The position numbers were made by a program, and so were the translations under genes. A stretch of 15,996 nt of DNA from Lichtheimia corymbifera B2541 (lineage: Eukaryota; Mucoromycota; Mucoromycetes; Mucorales; Lichtheimiaceae): the NCBI GenBank assembly GCA_000697475.1, contig JNEU01000716.1, forward strand, positions 1-15,996, in the 5' to 3' direction. The notes under the pieces are model-generated. The model was given only the letters and a program-made list of their open reading frames with translations, ran no database searches and was not told the origin of the DNA. Shown piece by piece: positions 1 to 8,807 of this stretch (position 1 is the first letter of the stretch; every line of letters begins with the position of its first letter).

Positions 1-218
1 ACCTGCCATCTTAATTACAATGCCATATATGTCAATTTATTGTTCAAGCCTTCAGAACGGCATCATGTCATATCATTCGTCTTCCCATAACCATCCCCCA
101 AAAAAAAGGTCAAATATACCTGTCAGAGATGATATGGGAGATGTTTTTGGGGTTCGAAGCAGTGTCATCATCGCGTAATCCGTGAGAGAAAATACCAGTG
201 AGCAAATCGTGGATTTAT
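1..218. other. Upstream region of hAT gene, no gene seen
   Basis: No open coding region or RNA gene is visible here. The left terminal inverted repeat expected for the downstream hAT element, which should resemble TAGGGATGGGCATCCGAT, was not found, and no copy of the 8 bp that follow the right end (AAAGGAAG) was seen. The left end is therefore outside the window, or eroded. A short stretch near 60-90 loosely resembles the putative gypsy LTR near 5545-5575. Confidence 0.5.
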
Positions 219-226
219 TATAAAAG
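219..226 (+). promoter_or_regulatory. TATA box of the hAT transposase gene
   Basis: TATAAAAG lies 82 bp upstream of the chosen ATG at 308 and is followed by a short pyrimidine/A-rich leader. Position and match are good for a fungal core promoter. This is inferred from sequence only. Confidence 0.55.
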
Positions 227-307
227 AAGAGTGATCGAAGTGCTTGTAATTCTATATACCTCTGTGTATTCTACGTTTATCACTCAACCTACTTACCTGC
301 TCAAGCC

Positions 308-2630
308 ATGTCGTTCCAAAGCGTTTCTGATTCCGAGGTCGATGACCTTTATCCCCAAGAAATGATTGATACTGTAAGTTGATTGTTCATGTTGCTGGAA
401 AATATATGTGCTGATAATAAGATGTGTCGATAGGATGTCGAGGAAGCACAAGATCGTGAGGACGGTCTTATTCTGACTGGTCGAGCTGCACTTGCACCTC
501 AGGGTTCCACTCTATCCTTGATGACTGATACCACTGAAGCCACTGAAGCCACGGAGGATCAACCAAGACCGAAACGTTCCAAGAGTACCAACAGCTGGGT
601 GTTTACCAATGGTTGGGCAATAATCGATGACAGTGGCTCATATAACATCTGTCAATATCCAACGGCGTCTGGTTCTTGTGGCCGCAGATATAAGAGGGTT
701 GGCGCAACAACAAGTTCCATCATCTATCACTTGCAAACCCAGCATTCGGTGGACAGGAATTCTGTGTTTGAGGCGGTGAACACTGGTCCTCTTGACATGA
801 TGTTGCGTACACCATTGGCTGCTCCCTTCTCTGCTGATATGTTCCAAGAGAGACTGTTGCGTTTGGTTATTGCTCATGCCTTGCCGTTTTCCATTGTCGA
901 GAGCAACGAGTTTCAAGAATTGTTGCGCCTTGCAAGCAGAGCACCAATCCCCAATGCGATTACATTGCCTTCAAGAAGAACATTGTGTCGGGGTCTCGAA
1001 GCCATGTTTGATGTTTACAAGGATCGTGTGATGCAGCAGTTGGAGTCGCTTCCAGATCTTTCGTATACGTTGGATGCCTGGACAAGTGAACAGAAGGTGC
1101 CAATCTTGGGTGTCACTGCTCATTGGATCACGGATTCTTGGGAGCAGCAATCATGTATTATTGGCTTTGAACCCCTCTCTGGTCCTCATTCTGGTGCCAA
1201 CCTTGCCATGGCTTTTGTCAACGTCCTTCGGGATATGCGTTTGGAGAAGAAGCCCTTTTTTATCACCACTGACAACGCTAGCAATATGACATCCATGGCG
1301 CAACATGTTGAACAAATATTGCAAGCACCAGATATCTTCATTGCAGCCAAGCATCGGATCGGATGTATCGCCCACATCATTAATCTTGCGGCCCAAGTGA
1401 TCATCCAAGATGCGTTGAAGGCACCTGCACCCGAGAATGATAGCGATGACGATTATGAAGGAGAGGGCACTGTTTTGGAGGATCCAGGTAAGAGATAATG
1501 AAAGGAATTGACATACATTTTTGTTTACTTACCTTGTGATGGATTTGTAATACATTTCATAGGCACTTTGCTTCGTCGTTTCAGAGCTGGTGTACGACGT
1601 ATTCGATCGTCGCCACAACGGATCGAGCATTACCGACGTTGCTGCCGCGCTGTTGAAACCACAAGATTCATAACTGAAAGTGACCAGGATGTCTATGGCG
1701 ATGCTGTGGTGGATGCTGACTCCCATGTCGATGGCAAGATGCTTGTGTTGGATGTTCGTACAAGATGGAATTCCACTTTCCATATGATCCAGCGGGGATT
1801 GGAGATGAGCCGTGCATATAACATGACTTGTATGGGTATTCCCGAGTTGAATGGCCATACCCTCACCGACGACGATTGGAGCACATTACAGCAAATTGCT
1901 ACCTTGCTGCAACCGTTTGCAGACTTGACAGCTGTCTTGGGTGGGTCGCATTATCCGTCGCTTTCAAGCACTATCATTGGCTATAATGTGCTCATGGATC
2001 ATCTTGAGGATTTTGTCTTGAAGCAAAGTGAGGTATGTACATGAAGATAATAAGCATTCAGGAACAGTTTATCACTAACAAAATATGTAGACTTACCCAC
2101 AATTGGCCCAAGCTGCCAAAATGGCCCAAGAGAAACTCAAGGTCTATTATGCACGCACCGATGACAAGCCTGTTTACGCCATTGCCACAGTTATGGATCC
2201 TCGTGCCAAATACCAGTGGTGGGTAGATGAAGAATGGGAAGAAGAATACGTCACTCAAGGCAAGACGGCGGTGAAGAATGAATGGCAATCCAAGTACAAG
2301 CCAATCATTGATGATGATGTAATGCCAACTCCTGGTTTCTGCCTGTTTCGTCCTCGTGCTCGGCAAGATCAACTTGAGGAGTATGTTGCTGAGGCACCAG
2401 CGGATGAAACTGTCAACGTCCTCCATTATTGGCGTAGCCGTGATCCACAATGGCCCGAACTTGCAAGAATGGCTCGGCGGTATATGGCAATCCCAGCATC
2501 ATCTGCACCATCAGAACGGTGTTTCTCTGCCGCCAGGTATATCGTGCCGTTCCAGCGCAACCGCCTTCATCCACTTATGTTCAAGAAGAGTGTGTTGCTG
2601 CAATCTTGGATCAAGTTGCTGGATCGATAG
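308..2630 (+). CDS. hAT-family transposase, four exons, apparently intact
   Basis: Proposed exons are 308-373, 434-1487, 1563-2032 and 2091-2630, giving 709 aa. The three introns are 58-75 nt, start GTAAGT, GTAAGA and GTATGT and end in TAG; the last has a CACTAAC branch-like site. The domain order is typical of hAT transposases. A BED-type zinc finger has Cys95, Cys104, His121 and His126. The RNase H-like core shows LDAW with Asp236, TTDNASN with Asp302, then HRIGCIAHIINLA and a DVRTRWNST block near 437-445. The C-terminal hAT dimerisation domain runs about 636-705 with PSERCFSAAR (Glu672). The family cuts and pastes DNA and makes 8-bp target duplications. No stop or frameshift breaks the spliced frame, so the gene may be functional. 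The start is the first ATG after the TATA box and sits in a 22-codon first exon that splices in frame. An AATAAA lies downstream at 2827. Confidence 0.85.
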
Positions 2631-2673
2631 TATGTATCTGTGTGCGTGTGTTGTTCTTTGTATCAACGATTAG

Positions 2674-2832
2674 TTGTTGTGTGCTCTTCCCTTTTTCCCT
2701 TCCTTTTCCCTTGCCACCTTGTCCCCTTTCCCTTTTCTCATTTCTCATTTCTCTTCTCGTCCTCTTCTTGTTCTTCTTTTGTCCTCTTCCTGTCCCCTTG
2801 CTCTCTCCATTTGTTTCTTCAATGCCAATAAA
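2674..2832 (+). other. Pyrimidine-rich 3' region with AATAAA
   Basis: Most of this stretch is C/T-rich simple sequence on the plus strand (runs of CCCTTTT, TTCTC and TCCTCTTC), ending in AATAAA at 2827-2832, about 200 bp after the hAT stop. It is probably the 3' UTR and polyadenylation region of the transposase transcript. Open frames through it reflect low complexity and are not genes. Confidence 0.45.
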
Positions 2833-2899
2833 AAGGAATTGCAAAGTACTTTCCTGTAACCTTGTAATCGGCGAATCGAAATGTAGTTGTAGCAATGCG

Positions 2900-3129
2900 T
2901 AACAGTTTTCACACTAAGCTTCTTGAAAGTACGCGTCCAGTAGAGTTCATTCGGGAATATTCTGAAATAAAAGCTGCTTCATTCGAACACATTCGAGTAA
3001 ACGTAGGTCGAATAGAATAGAATAAGAATAAGAGCTGGGTAGCTGGAACAGAATAAGAATAAGAAATTTTCATTCCGAATAAGCCAAATTAATCCAGAAC
3101 ACGTTCGATTAATCGGATGCCCATCCCTA
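2900..3129 (+). mobile_element. Right terminus of the hAT element
   Basis: The sequence at 3112-3129 reads inward on the minus strand as TAGGGATGGGCATCCGAT, a form common for ends of fungal hAT elements. Inside it are AT-rich subterminal repeats: AGAATAAGAATAAG twice (about 3020 and 3050) and several TTCGA words. The following 8 bp (AAAGGAAG, 3130-3137) would be the target duplication. Homology to an antisense LINE starts right at 3130, so the element appears to sit inside a LINE copy. The partner end is not in the window, so the duplication cannot be confirmed. Confidence 0.6.
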
Positions 3130-3370
3130 AAAGGAAGTCTCCAGTAGTGAATCCAAAACGAAGAAGGAAAGAGAAAGCAGATGGGACGCGGAATTTCGGG
3201 AGGACGAGGACGACATAGCATTTGTTGCCATTGGGGATGCCATAGGCGCCGTAACTGCGATAACGATAGCGAAGGGATGGGGCTATGTTTGGTGAGCGAG
3301 ATCTGTGTGGTCCAGTGGGATAAAGTTGGAAGTCGTGATTTGCGTAATGGGAGTGAATGTGTAGGAGCCC
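3130..3370 (-). pseudogene. LINE 3'-region fragment, antisense
   Basis: Read on the minus strand this encodes words shared with the LINE copy at about 10290-10490: LRRLWHP, RPRPPEIPRP against RPRPPEVPRP, FLFPSSFW against FLHPPSFW, and LSHWTT against FSHWTT. It is cut on one side by the hAT right end (3129/3130) and on the other by gypsy sequence (about 3370). It is a dead remnant. The plus-strand frame reading RGISGGRGR across it is an artefact of antisense LINE sequence fused to the gypsy frame. Confidence 0.65.
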
Positions 3371-5380
3371 AAACTGGGAAGGACATCCAACGTTTCCTTG
3401 GCGTAGTCAACTACTTCAGAGAGCATGTACCCAATATATCCACACTCACAGCACCTCTTGACCAACTTCGTCATGCTGGTAACCTTGGAGATTTGTGGAC
3501 AGACGTCCATACTGAAGCTTTTATTGCTATCAGACGTATACTCGTAAATACTCCTATCCTACGCTATCCAAATATGAAATATCCTTTCTCGGTAGCCACT
3601 GATGCCTCCAATGTTGGTATCGGCGCCGTGTTGTATCAGGTCATTGGCAATGAGACTCGTCATATTTCCTTCATGGCACGTGCTCTCTCCAAGTCTGAAC
3701 GCAACTACTCCACCACCAAAAGAGAACTTCTCGCTGTGGTATATGCCCTTGGAAAATTCCACCAGTACCTATGGGCAACCATTTCCCCTTGTATACAGAT
3801 CACCGTGCACCCACTTACCTGCATACTCAAAAAGTGGCAAATCCAATGATGGTTGGCTGGCTTGATCGTATCATTGAATACAACTTCGATGTTGTGCATT
3901 TGCCTTGTTTGGACAATATCCTGCCTGATCAGTTATCTCGCCTTTTCCCGACGGCAAAAGAGTGGAGAAGGGCAATTAACGGCGATGAGATTGTCGTACG
4001 TGCTGCAAATGCCAATAGCAATGATATGGACGTACAAGGTATGTTCGTACCACCAAAAGAGGAACGCCAAAAGCTGCTTAGACAACATCATCTCTTCGGC
4101 CATTTCGGTGCTAGTGCAATCGTAAACGCCTTGCATAGTGAAGGTATTCATTGGCCTAACATGCATCAGGACGCCGTTGAGACTTCCAAAAAAAATGCAA
4201 AGAATGTCAAATGTTCAATATCGCCAAGAAGGCTTATCATCCCCTAAGACCCATCCATGCATTCTTACCTGCAGACCATTGGGCAATTGATTTGGCTGGA
4301 CCATTTCGTCCTACATTTGGCAACAACACCTACTTGTTAGTCATGGTTGATATCTGCACCAGATACTGTGTTTTGAGACCCATACCAAACAAGCAATCGG
4401 ATACCATTGTAAAAGCACTGATACAAGTCTTCGGTGACTATGGTTTTCCTAGATACCTACAATCAGATAGCGGTACAGAATTTGTTAATACGCTTGTCAA
4501 AAAGTTACCAGAAGCGACAGGATTTGATCGCAGATTGGTCACACCTTACCATCCTAGAGCAAACGGCGTCGCTGGACGCTGAGTGCAAACATCCGTATGT
4601 ACGTTGAGGAAACTCATCAAGGGCGCTCTCAAAGATTGGGACCATTTCGTACCATGCGTGCAACTTGCCATCGATGCTAAAATATCAGAAAGGCATGATT
4701 CAGCACCATTCTCATTGATGTTTACTAGAAAGATGAATACCTTCGGTGATTATCGTGACGACGAAAGCTTCAGACCGATGACAGAAGAAGAACTGCAAGA
4801 CAGACTTGATGCAATGGAGAATACCGTGTTCCCGGCGATCAATAGAAAAAGTGTTGGCAGTGCTAGATGCACAAAAGAAAGCCTTCGTTCGAAACACCAT
4901 ATCGTTGATTTCGCCGTGAACAGTGAAGTGGTTGTAGTCATACCCGCAAAAGAGCGTACCAAACTTGACACACCACACGATGGCCCGTGTACTGTCGTTC
5001 GAAAGACAAACTGCGGTAGCTATGTTCTCAAAGACGTTAGAGGCAAAATACTTGACAGAGACTATGCACCCTCGCAACTCAAACTCATTTCCAAGGACTA
5101 TGATCTTGACTCACCTTGTGATGATCTATACATGGTTGACCGCATCGTAGCTCATAATAAGATCGCTCCAGGAATATACGAGTAACAGGTATGTTGGGAA
5201 GGTTATACACCTGACGATGACACTTGGGAACCAGAGTCGTCATTCACCAATGTGCAGACGATACACGATTACTGGAAAAGACTTGGTGAAAAGCCAGAAC
5301 AGAAACCAGAGGAGTTGCAGTCCAAAGTCAATACGCGCAAAAATAGCTCAGGTAGCAAATTAAAACGAAGCAGCAGCATC
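3370..5380 (+). pseudogene. Ty3/gypsy chromovirus pol fragment, broken
   Basis: This is a 5'-truncated retrotransposon polyprotein. It starts in the reverse-transcriptase thumb (DIQRFLGVVNYFREH) and continues through RNase H (ATDASNVGIGAVL; TTKRELLAVVYAL; LYTDHRA), the H2C2 integrase finger (His-His near 4085-4105, Cys-x2-Cys near 4196-4206), the integrase core (WAIDLAGPF; LQSDSGTEF) and a C-terminal chromodomain (YMVDRIV ... CWEGYTPDDDTWEPESSF, about 5130-5240). Gag, protease and most of the reverse transcriptase are missing. Breaks are a frameshift near 3770, a frameshift at the A-run near 4188-4195, TGA at 4580-4582 and TAA at 5183-5185. In addition, the catalytic Glu of the integrase DD35E triad reads Gly (NGVAGR, just before the TGA). 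The copy cannot encode working enzymes. Confidence 0.88.
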
Positions 5381-5499
5381 CGAAAAACTCTGTGCGCAAA
5401 TCTCAGCGTCTCCAACATTAATGCATCATTATCTTATCTTCACTTTTTACATGTACATATTTCCATTCCTATCACACAACCTTTCTACACAACAGTACT

Positions 5500-5822
5500 A
5501 TGAATCTGGAGGAGGGCAATGCCGTGTATATGGGTCGGTTAAGGTACACATCATGTATTCATATCATTCATCTTATCATTGTATATACAAAGGACAAGCA
5601 TATAAGCATATAAGAGATGACACACAAGCGTGGATCATCATATACAACTCAGCCCGTTACTCATTTACGATATAGCCTGTTATTGATAGGAAAGCTTTAC
5701 TCTTTAGCATCCACCAAGATATAGTACTCAGAGGTAGATCGATAGGAAGACGTCTCTTTTTCAGATACACTTTCCAGAGTAAACAGCAACCTCACAGACT
5801 TTGTTCGTTATACGTTTTATCA
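5500..5822 (+). repeat. Possible polypurine tract and 3' LTR of the gypsy element
   Basis: After the gypsy frame ends, a purine-rich run GGAGGAGGGCAA (about 5508-5519) is followed by TG at 5520 and an AT-rich, gene-free stretch of roughly 300 bp ending near ...TTATCACA. This is the expected position and order for a polypurine tract and 3' LTR. There is no 5' LTR in the window to compare, so both ends are guesses. Confidence 0.35.
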
Positions 5823-5839
5823 CACACACACACACACAC
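5821..5839. repeat. (CA)n microsatellite
   Basis: An uninterrupted CA dinucleotide run of about nine units lies just after the putative LTR. Confidence 0.9.
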
Positions 5840-6176
5840 GTACACATATACATCTCAGAAACACTGGACATAAGTTATTGTATTGCACGATCTGTTAACA
5901 CAAGGAGCTCTTTCGTATATTTTTAGCTTTGCTCAAAAGGCGGTTTATTTACTAAAGCCCTCATCAATTCTATCCTTCATTGGTTTATACAGCACACCCT
6001 TATATGTAAATTTTACCTTCAAATAAAAACAGAAAGACAATATAGAGCTATATAAGATACATTGTAGCTGTAGCCGCAAACGGGAGTTCAATAACATTAT
6101 ATCCATTCTCAACGTATCCACGTTTTATTCGAATACCATAGAGGGTACCACATGCCACACGGTTATTTTAACTACT
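5840..6176. other. Intergenic, probable 3' UTR of the minus-strand small gene
   Basis: No coding frame is supported here. On the minus strand AATAAA occurs at 6127-6122 (TTTATT on plus), about 50 nt after the stop of the small gene, and again near 5948. The remainder is AT-rich and otherwise featureless. Confidence 0.4.
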
Positions 6177-6428
6177 TCATTCCTTTTGATAAGGAGCATC
6201 CATGGACAATGTAATTCGGTCGTATTGCTTATAGCGATTTGGAAAAAGTCGGATTCGCACACGGCTGACCAGTAGTGGTTCTGTAGGCTCATTTTCTAGA
6301 TAGCAAATGTCGACTCCTTCGATCTCATCGAGCTTCTTCTCGCATTCTCTTTCGTTATCCTTGTTGATAGATTCTCCGAAAAAAACACACGCTGCTTGGG
6401 GGCGTGTGAGATTAGCTGTTGTTGCCAT
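6177..6428 (-). CDS. Small protein of an unrecognised family (stand-alone domain copy)
   Basis: This is an 83-codon ORF including the stop (82 aa). I do not recognise the family. Its body aligns without gaps for about 60 residues with the first exon of the divergent neighbour at 6624, at roughly half identity by hand count, and more weakly with the ORF at 13246. Shared features are an N-terminal TR-x-QA-x-C-x-F(F/Y)-x-E, a central (E/D)ICY, then (T/S)EPxLV and a basic C-terminal R-I...P-x-(R/K)Y block. Mutual conservation across three divergent copies makes this very likely real coding sequence. No signal peptide, membrane segment or zinc motif is evident. Its start faces the start of 6624 across 195 bp, so the two probably share a promoter. 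Expression is unproven. Confidence 0.6.
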   Translation of the reverse strand: MATTANLTRPQAACVFFGESINKDNERECEKKLDEIEGVDICYLENEPTEPLLVSRVRIRLFPNRYKQYDRITLSMDAPYQKE

Positions 6429-6528
6429 GTCCCCAATGAATATGTTGAGATTCCAAACCAGGTGTAAAGTGTGTGTTTAGGGAAGGGATGGAGGCATTGA
6501 GATTTTTAAAAAGCGACCATAATTGATG

Positions 6529-6620
6529 ACCTCGCGTCTCCTCAGTCTACTTTTACCTCGCGTCTCCTCAGTCTACTTTTACCTCGCGTCTCCTCACTCT
6601 ACTTTTACCTCGCTTCAATC
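6529..6620. repeat. 26-bp tandem repeat in a divergent promoter
   Basis: Three consecutive 26-bp units start at 6529, 6555 and 6581, each beginning ACCTCGCGTCTCCTCA and ending TCTACTTTT. They are followed by a partial fourth unit, ACCTCGC, at 6607. Units one and two are identical; unit three differs by one base (CAGT to CACT). They lie within the 195 bp separating two head-to-head starts and end just before the ATG at 6624, so they may bind a regulator of one or both genes or lie in the leader. Confidence 0.85.
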
Positions 6621-6623
6621 AAT

Positions 6624-7952
6624 ATGAAACATCCTTTGATCACTCGCGGGCAAGCAGCCTGTATTTTCTACGGCGAAGCCATAAATCCTGCCAATGAACT
6701 GATTTGTGAAGCGCGAATTGACAGTATACCAGGAGTCGAAATCTGCTACATAGATAACGACCCTTCCGAACCCTTTCTTGTGGCAGAAAAACGTATACTG
6801 TTCTCTCCTTTTCGCTACCAATGCTATCCTCCCGAGATAAGCACTGCTGCCCACGCTGCTGACCCTACTGACCTTGCAAACGCACCTTCATCGCTTATCC
6901 GTTAGTATATATCTCTCCTTTATAGAATACAAAATATTCATTAACTGCTATTGTTTGTAGACTCGTCATTGCAACTCGCCGAGTTTATTGATCATGTTTT
7001 ACTGGTGGATGATCCTCGAAATGAGTCCGTATACGAACGCACATACCTTTCAGTGACAGACATCCATGAGATGATCAGCAAACACACAAGCCTATTCAAA
7101 TCACAGGCCCAAAGATCCCCCCAGTGCGGGAGCCAGCACAAACTCAACTATCTGAAAGCCGGGTCGTCTCGTGTACGACAAGACGATAACACAAGACCTT
7201 GGGTGAAAGATCTCTTTGTGATGAAAGAACATCATAGAGGTATTGTATACTGTAACAGTCGAGAGGGTTATGATACTAAAACCATATATAGTTTTTCTCG
7301 CCAAAAACTTCAACGACTACCAAGCCAGATATCTTACGTTTATCAAGGGTTTGAAGGATGATGGGTTTAAGGTGGTTGGGTATGCTCGCAAATCACCTCA
7401 AGAAGGAGATAATCCCAATTTGGAGACCAACCTGAACGACATGATCGCATGCTTAAGGAGACGATCTATGGTAGACATGGTGTACGTTTCCCCTAGATCC
7501 AAGGCAAACAGCACAATCGCTTCCCGCGACGACCCTCAAATAATCGACATCGAAAAATTGCAACTTGATGATTGTGCGGGAGATACACAAGGTAAATTTG
7601 GTGGAAAGTGAAGGAGGCAATACGAAAGTGAGCTAAAAATTCATTGATATAGCTATGCTCGCATGGTTACCATCTCAAGAAAAAGTATGCCTAGTAGTAG
7701 TAGACTACGCGGCTTTATCGACAGTCCCCGTCGATGTCAAGGACTTCATCCAGTATGTTATACAGCAATGATCCCCGATGACTCATATACTAACGTTTAC
7801 ATAGGAATCACGAATGCATCCATTATATCGTGGTCGACAGAACCAGTACGAATGGAAAATACGAAGTCATTCGTCGCGTTCCTGCATTGTCTACAAAGGG
7901 CTACCTTGATAACTTTGATTGTAGGCAAGGATTTCCGAAGCGCTCGGTGTAA
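6624..7952 (+). CDS. Five-exon gene: novel N-terminal domain fused to a resolvase-like region
   Basis: Proposed exons are 6624-6900, 6961-7239, 7292-7591, 7653-7752 and 7805-7952, giving 367 aa. The four introns are 60, 52, 61 and 52 nt, with GTTAGT, GTATTG, GTAAAT and GTATGT donors, AG acceptors, and CTAA/CTAAC branch-like sites in three of them. All junctions keep frame, which strongly supports one gene. Residues 1-75 form the small domain also found at 6177-6428 and 13246-13470. The middle part (about 93-185) is basic and polar and not recognised. The C-terminal part contains VVGYARKS (Tyr216, Arg218, Ser220), like the Tyr-x-Arg-x-Ser start of serine recombinases, then a helix-like LNDMIACLRRRS, a VYVSPRS strand, and CLVVVDYAALS (298-308) where resolvases have a strand before the RLxR helix. 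The arginines of that later motif are absent, and no C-terminal DNA-binding domain follows. Role unknown; the recombinase relation is inferred from motif order. It could be transposon-derived or domesticated. Confidence 0.65.
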
Positions 7953-8140
7953 CCTGGCTGCCATTTTCTCAAAGATTCCTTCCCCTGTTGTATAAAGTGC
8001 CCTTCTTACCATTAATTGTATCACTTCATCACATTCTCACCTTTCCCAAATAGCTGTAACTAAGTAATTGACAACTATAAAAGTAGTCGTTTCATTTTAA
8101 AAATGGAGAAGAGTTGGACGTTGTAGTAAAGGTTGTGTTA
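7953..8140. other. Intergenic region between resolvase-like gene and MITE
   Basis: This probably includes the 3' UTR of the preceding gene. A TATAAAAG word occurs near 8076-8083 with no open frame behind it. Nothing else is supported. Confidence 0.4.
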
Positions 8141-8159
8141 TTGGATTTCTCCTAATCAT

Positions 8160-8317
8160 TGGCGCCTGTTGCTTTTTCGCCTGGCGTCACACGAATTTCC
8201 TTTTGGCGTTGGGGGAATATAACGATGGCTGCACTTGAATTCAGCTTGGCCGAGAGTGTTTTTTACTTGGCGTCATGTACTTTCCCCTTTGGCGTGCGGG
8301 TCATTCATGCATGGCGT
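8160..8317 (+). repeat. 22-bp periodic TGGCG iterons, left arm of the MITE
   Basis: TGGC-type words start at 8160, 8182, 8204, 8226, 8247, 8268, 8290 and 8312, so the spacing is 21-22 bp throughout. Six of the eight read TGGCG(T/C); those at 8226 and 8247 read TGGCTG and TGGCCG. The sequence between the words is not repeated, so only the motif and its spacing are kept, as expected for an array of protein-binding sites on one face of the helix. Confidence 0.85.
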
Positions 8318-8463
8318 CCTCTATTTCCACTTTTCTTACTTTTCAAGATGCATCTTAGAAGAACATAGACTGTAGTACAGATTTTCTTAATTCATCGTAT
8401 GCATTATAAATGATAATAAGTATCAATGTTGTATATTATATCAGCCAACGTGAAGATAAAGAG

Positions 8464-8621
8464 ACGCCATGCATGAATGGCCCGCATGCCAAAGGGAAAA
8501 GTACATAACGCCAAGTAAAAAACACTCTCGGCCAAGCTGAATTCAAGTGCAGCCATCGTTCTATTCCCCTAACGCCAAAAGGAAATTCGTGTGACGCCAA
8601 GTGAAAAAGCAACAGGCGCCA
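8464..8621 (-). repeat. 22-bp periodic TGGCG iterons, right arm of the MITE
   Basis: This is the mirror array on the opposite strand. The reverse motif (mostly ACGCCA) starts at 8464, 8486, 8508, 8529, 8550, 8572, 8594 and 8616, again at 21-22 bp spacing, with variants ATGCCA, CGGCCA, CAGCCA and GCGCCA. It preserves the spacing of the left arm exactly. Confidence 0.85.
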
Positions 8622-8807
8622 ATGATTAGGAAAAATCCAATAGCAGCATACTAAAAAAAGGCCACAATGGACATTCCCCTATATCTATTCTATACTCCAA
8701 GCTCCAGCAAGGCATACACAAGACCAGGACATTGATGTGAAGGATGGCAGCCATGGTGGATGTTCATCATAAATCTGCACATGAATCCCAGCAAAAAAAC
8801 CACAGGT

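Larger units (their letters stand above)
8141..8640. mobile_element. 500-bp non-autonomous inverted-repeat element (MITE/foldback)
   Basis: Two arms of about 178 bp (8141-8318 and 8462-8640) are near-perfect inverted copies with scattered substitutions, separated by a loop of about 143 AT-rich bases. The ends read TTGGATTT(C/T)TCCTAATCA inward and are flanked by TA on both sides (8139-8140 and 8641-8642), fitting a TA target duplication. No protein is encoded; short frames inside are repeat artefacts. TA duplication is typical of Tc1/mariner and some other DNA transposons, but the superfamily cannot be assigned from this copy. Confidence 0.85.

Noticed and set aside
2611..2902. Long frames on both strands rich in Ser/Phe/Leu or Lys/Arg/Glu
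   Set aside because: They are produced by C/T-rich simple sequence after the hAT stop. There are no conserved motifs.
3181..3370. N-terminal part of a plus-strand frame starting MGRGISGGRGR, which looks like an RGG-type tail of a novel protein
   Set aside because: The opposite strand matches the LINE 3' region, and the frame merely runs into gypsy sequence. It is an antisense artefact.
8159..8368. 69-aa ORF in the MITE
   Set aside because: It lies almost wholly in the inverted-repeat arm, and its content is explained by the iteron-bearing repeat.
8160..8621. CRISPR-like array suggested by regular motif spacing
   Set aside because: Only a 5-6 bp motif recurs, the arms are inverted copies of each other, and the genome is eukaryotic. 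It is a transposon terminal-repeat feature.
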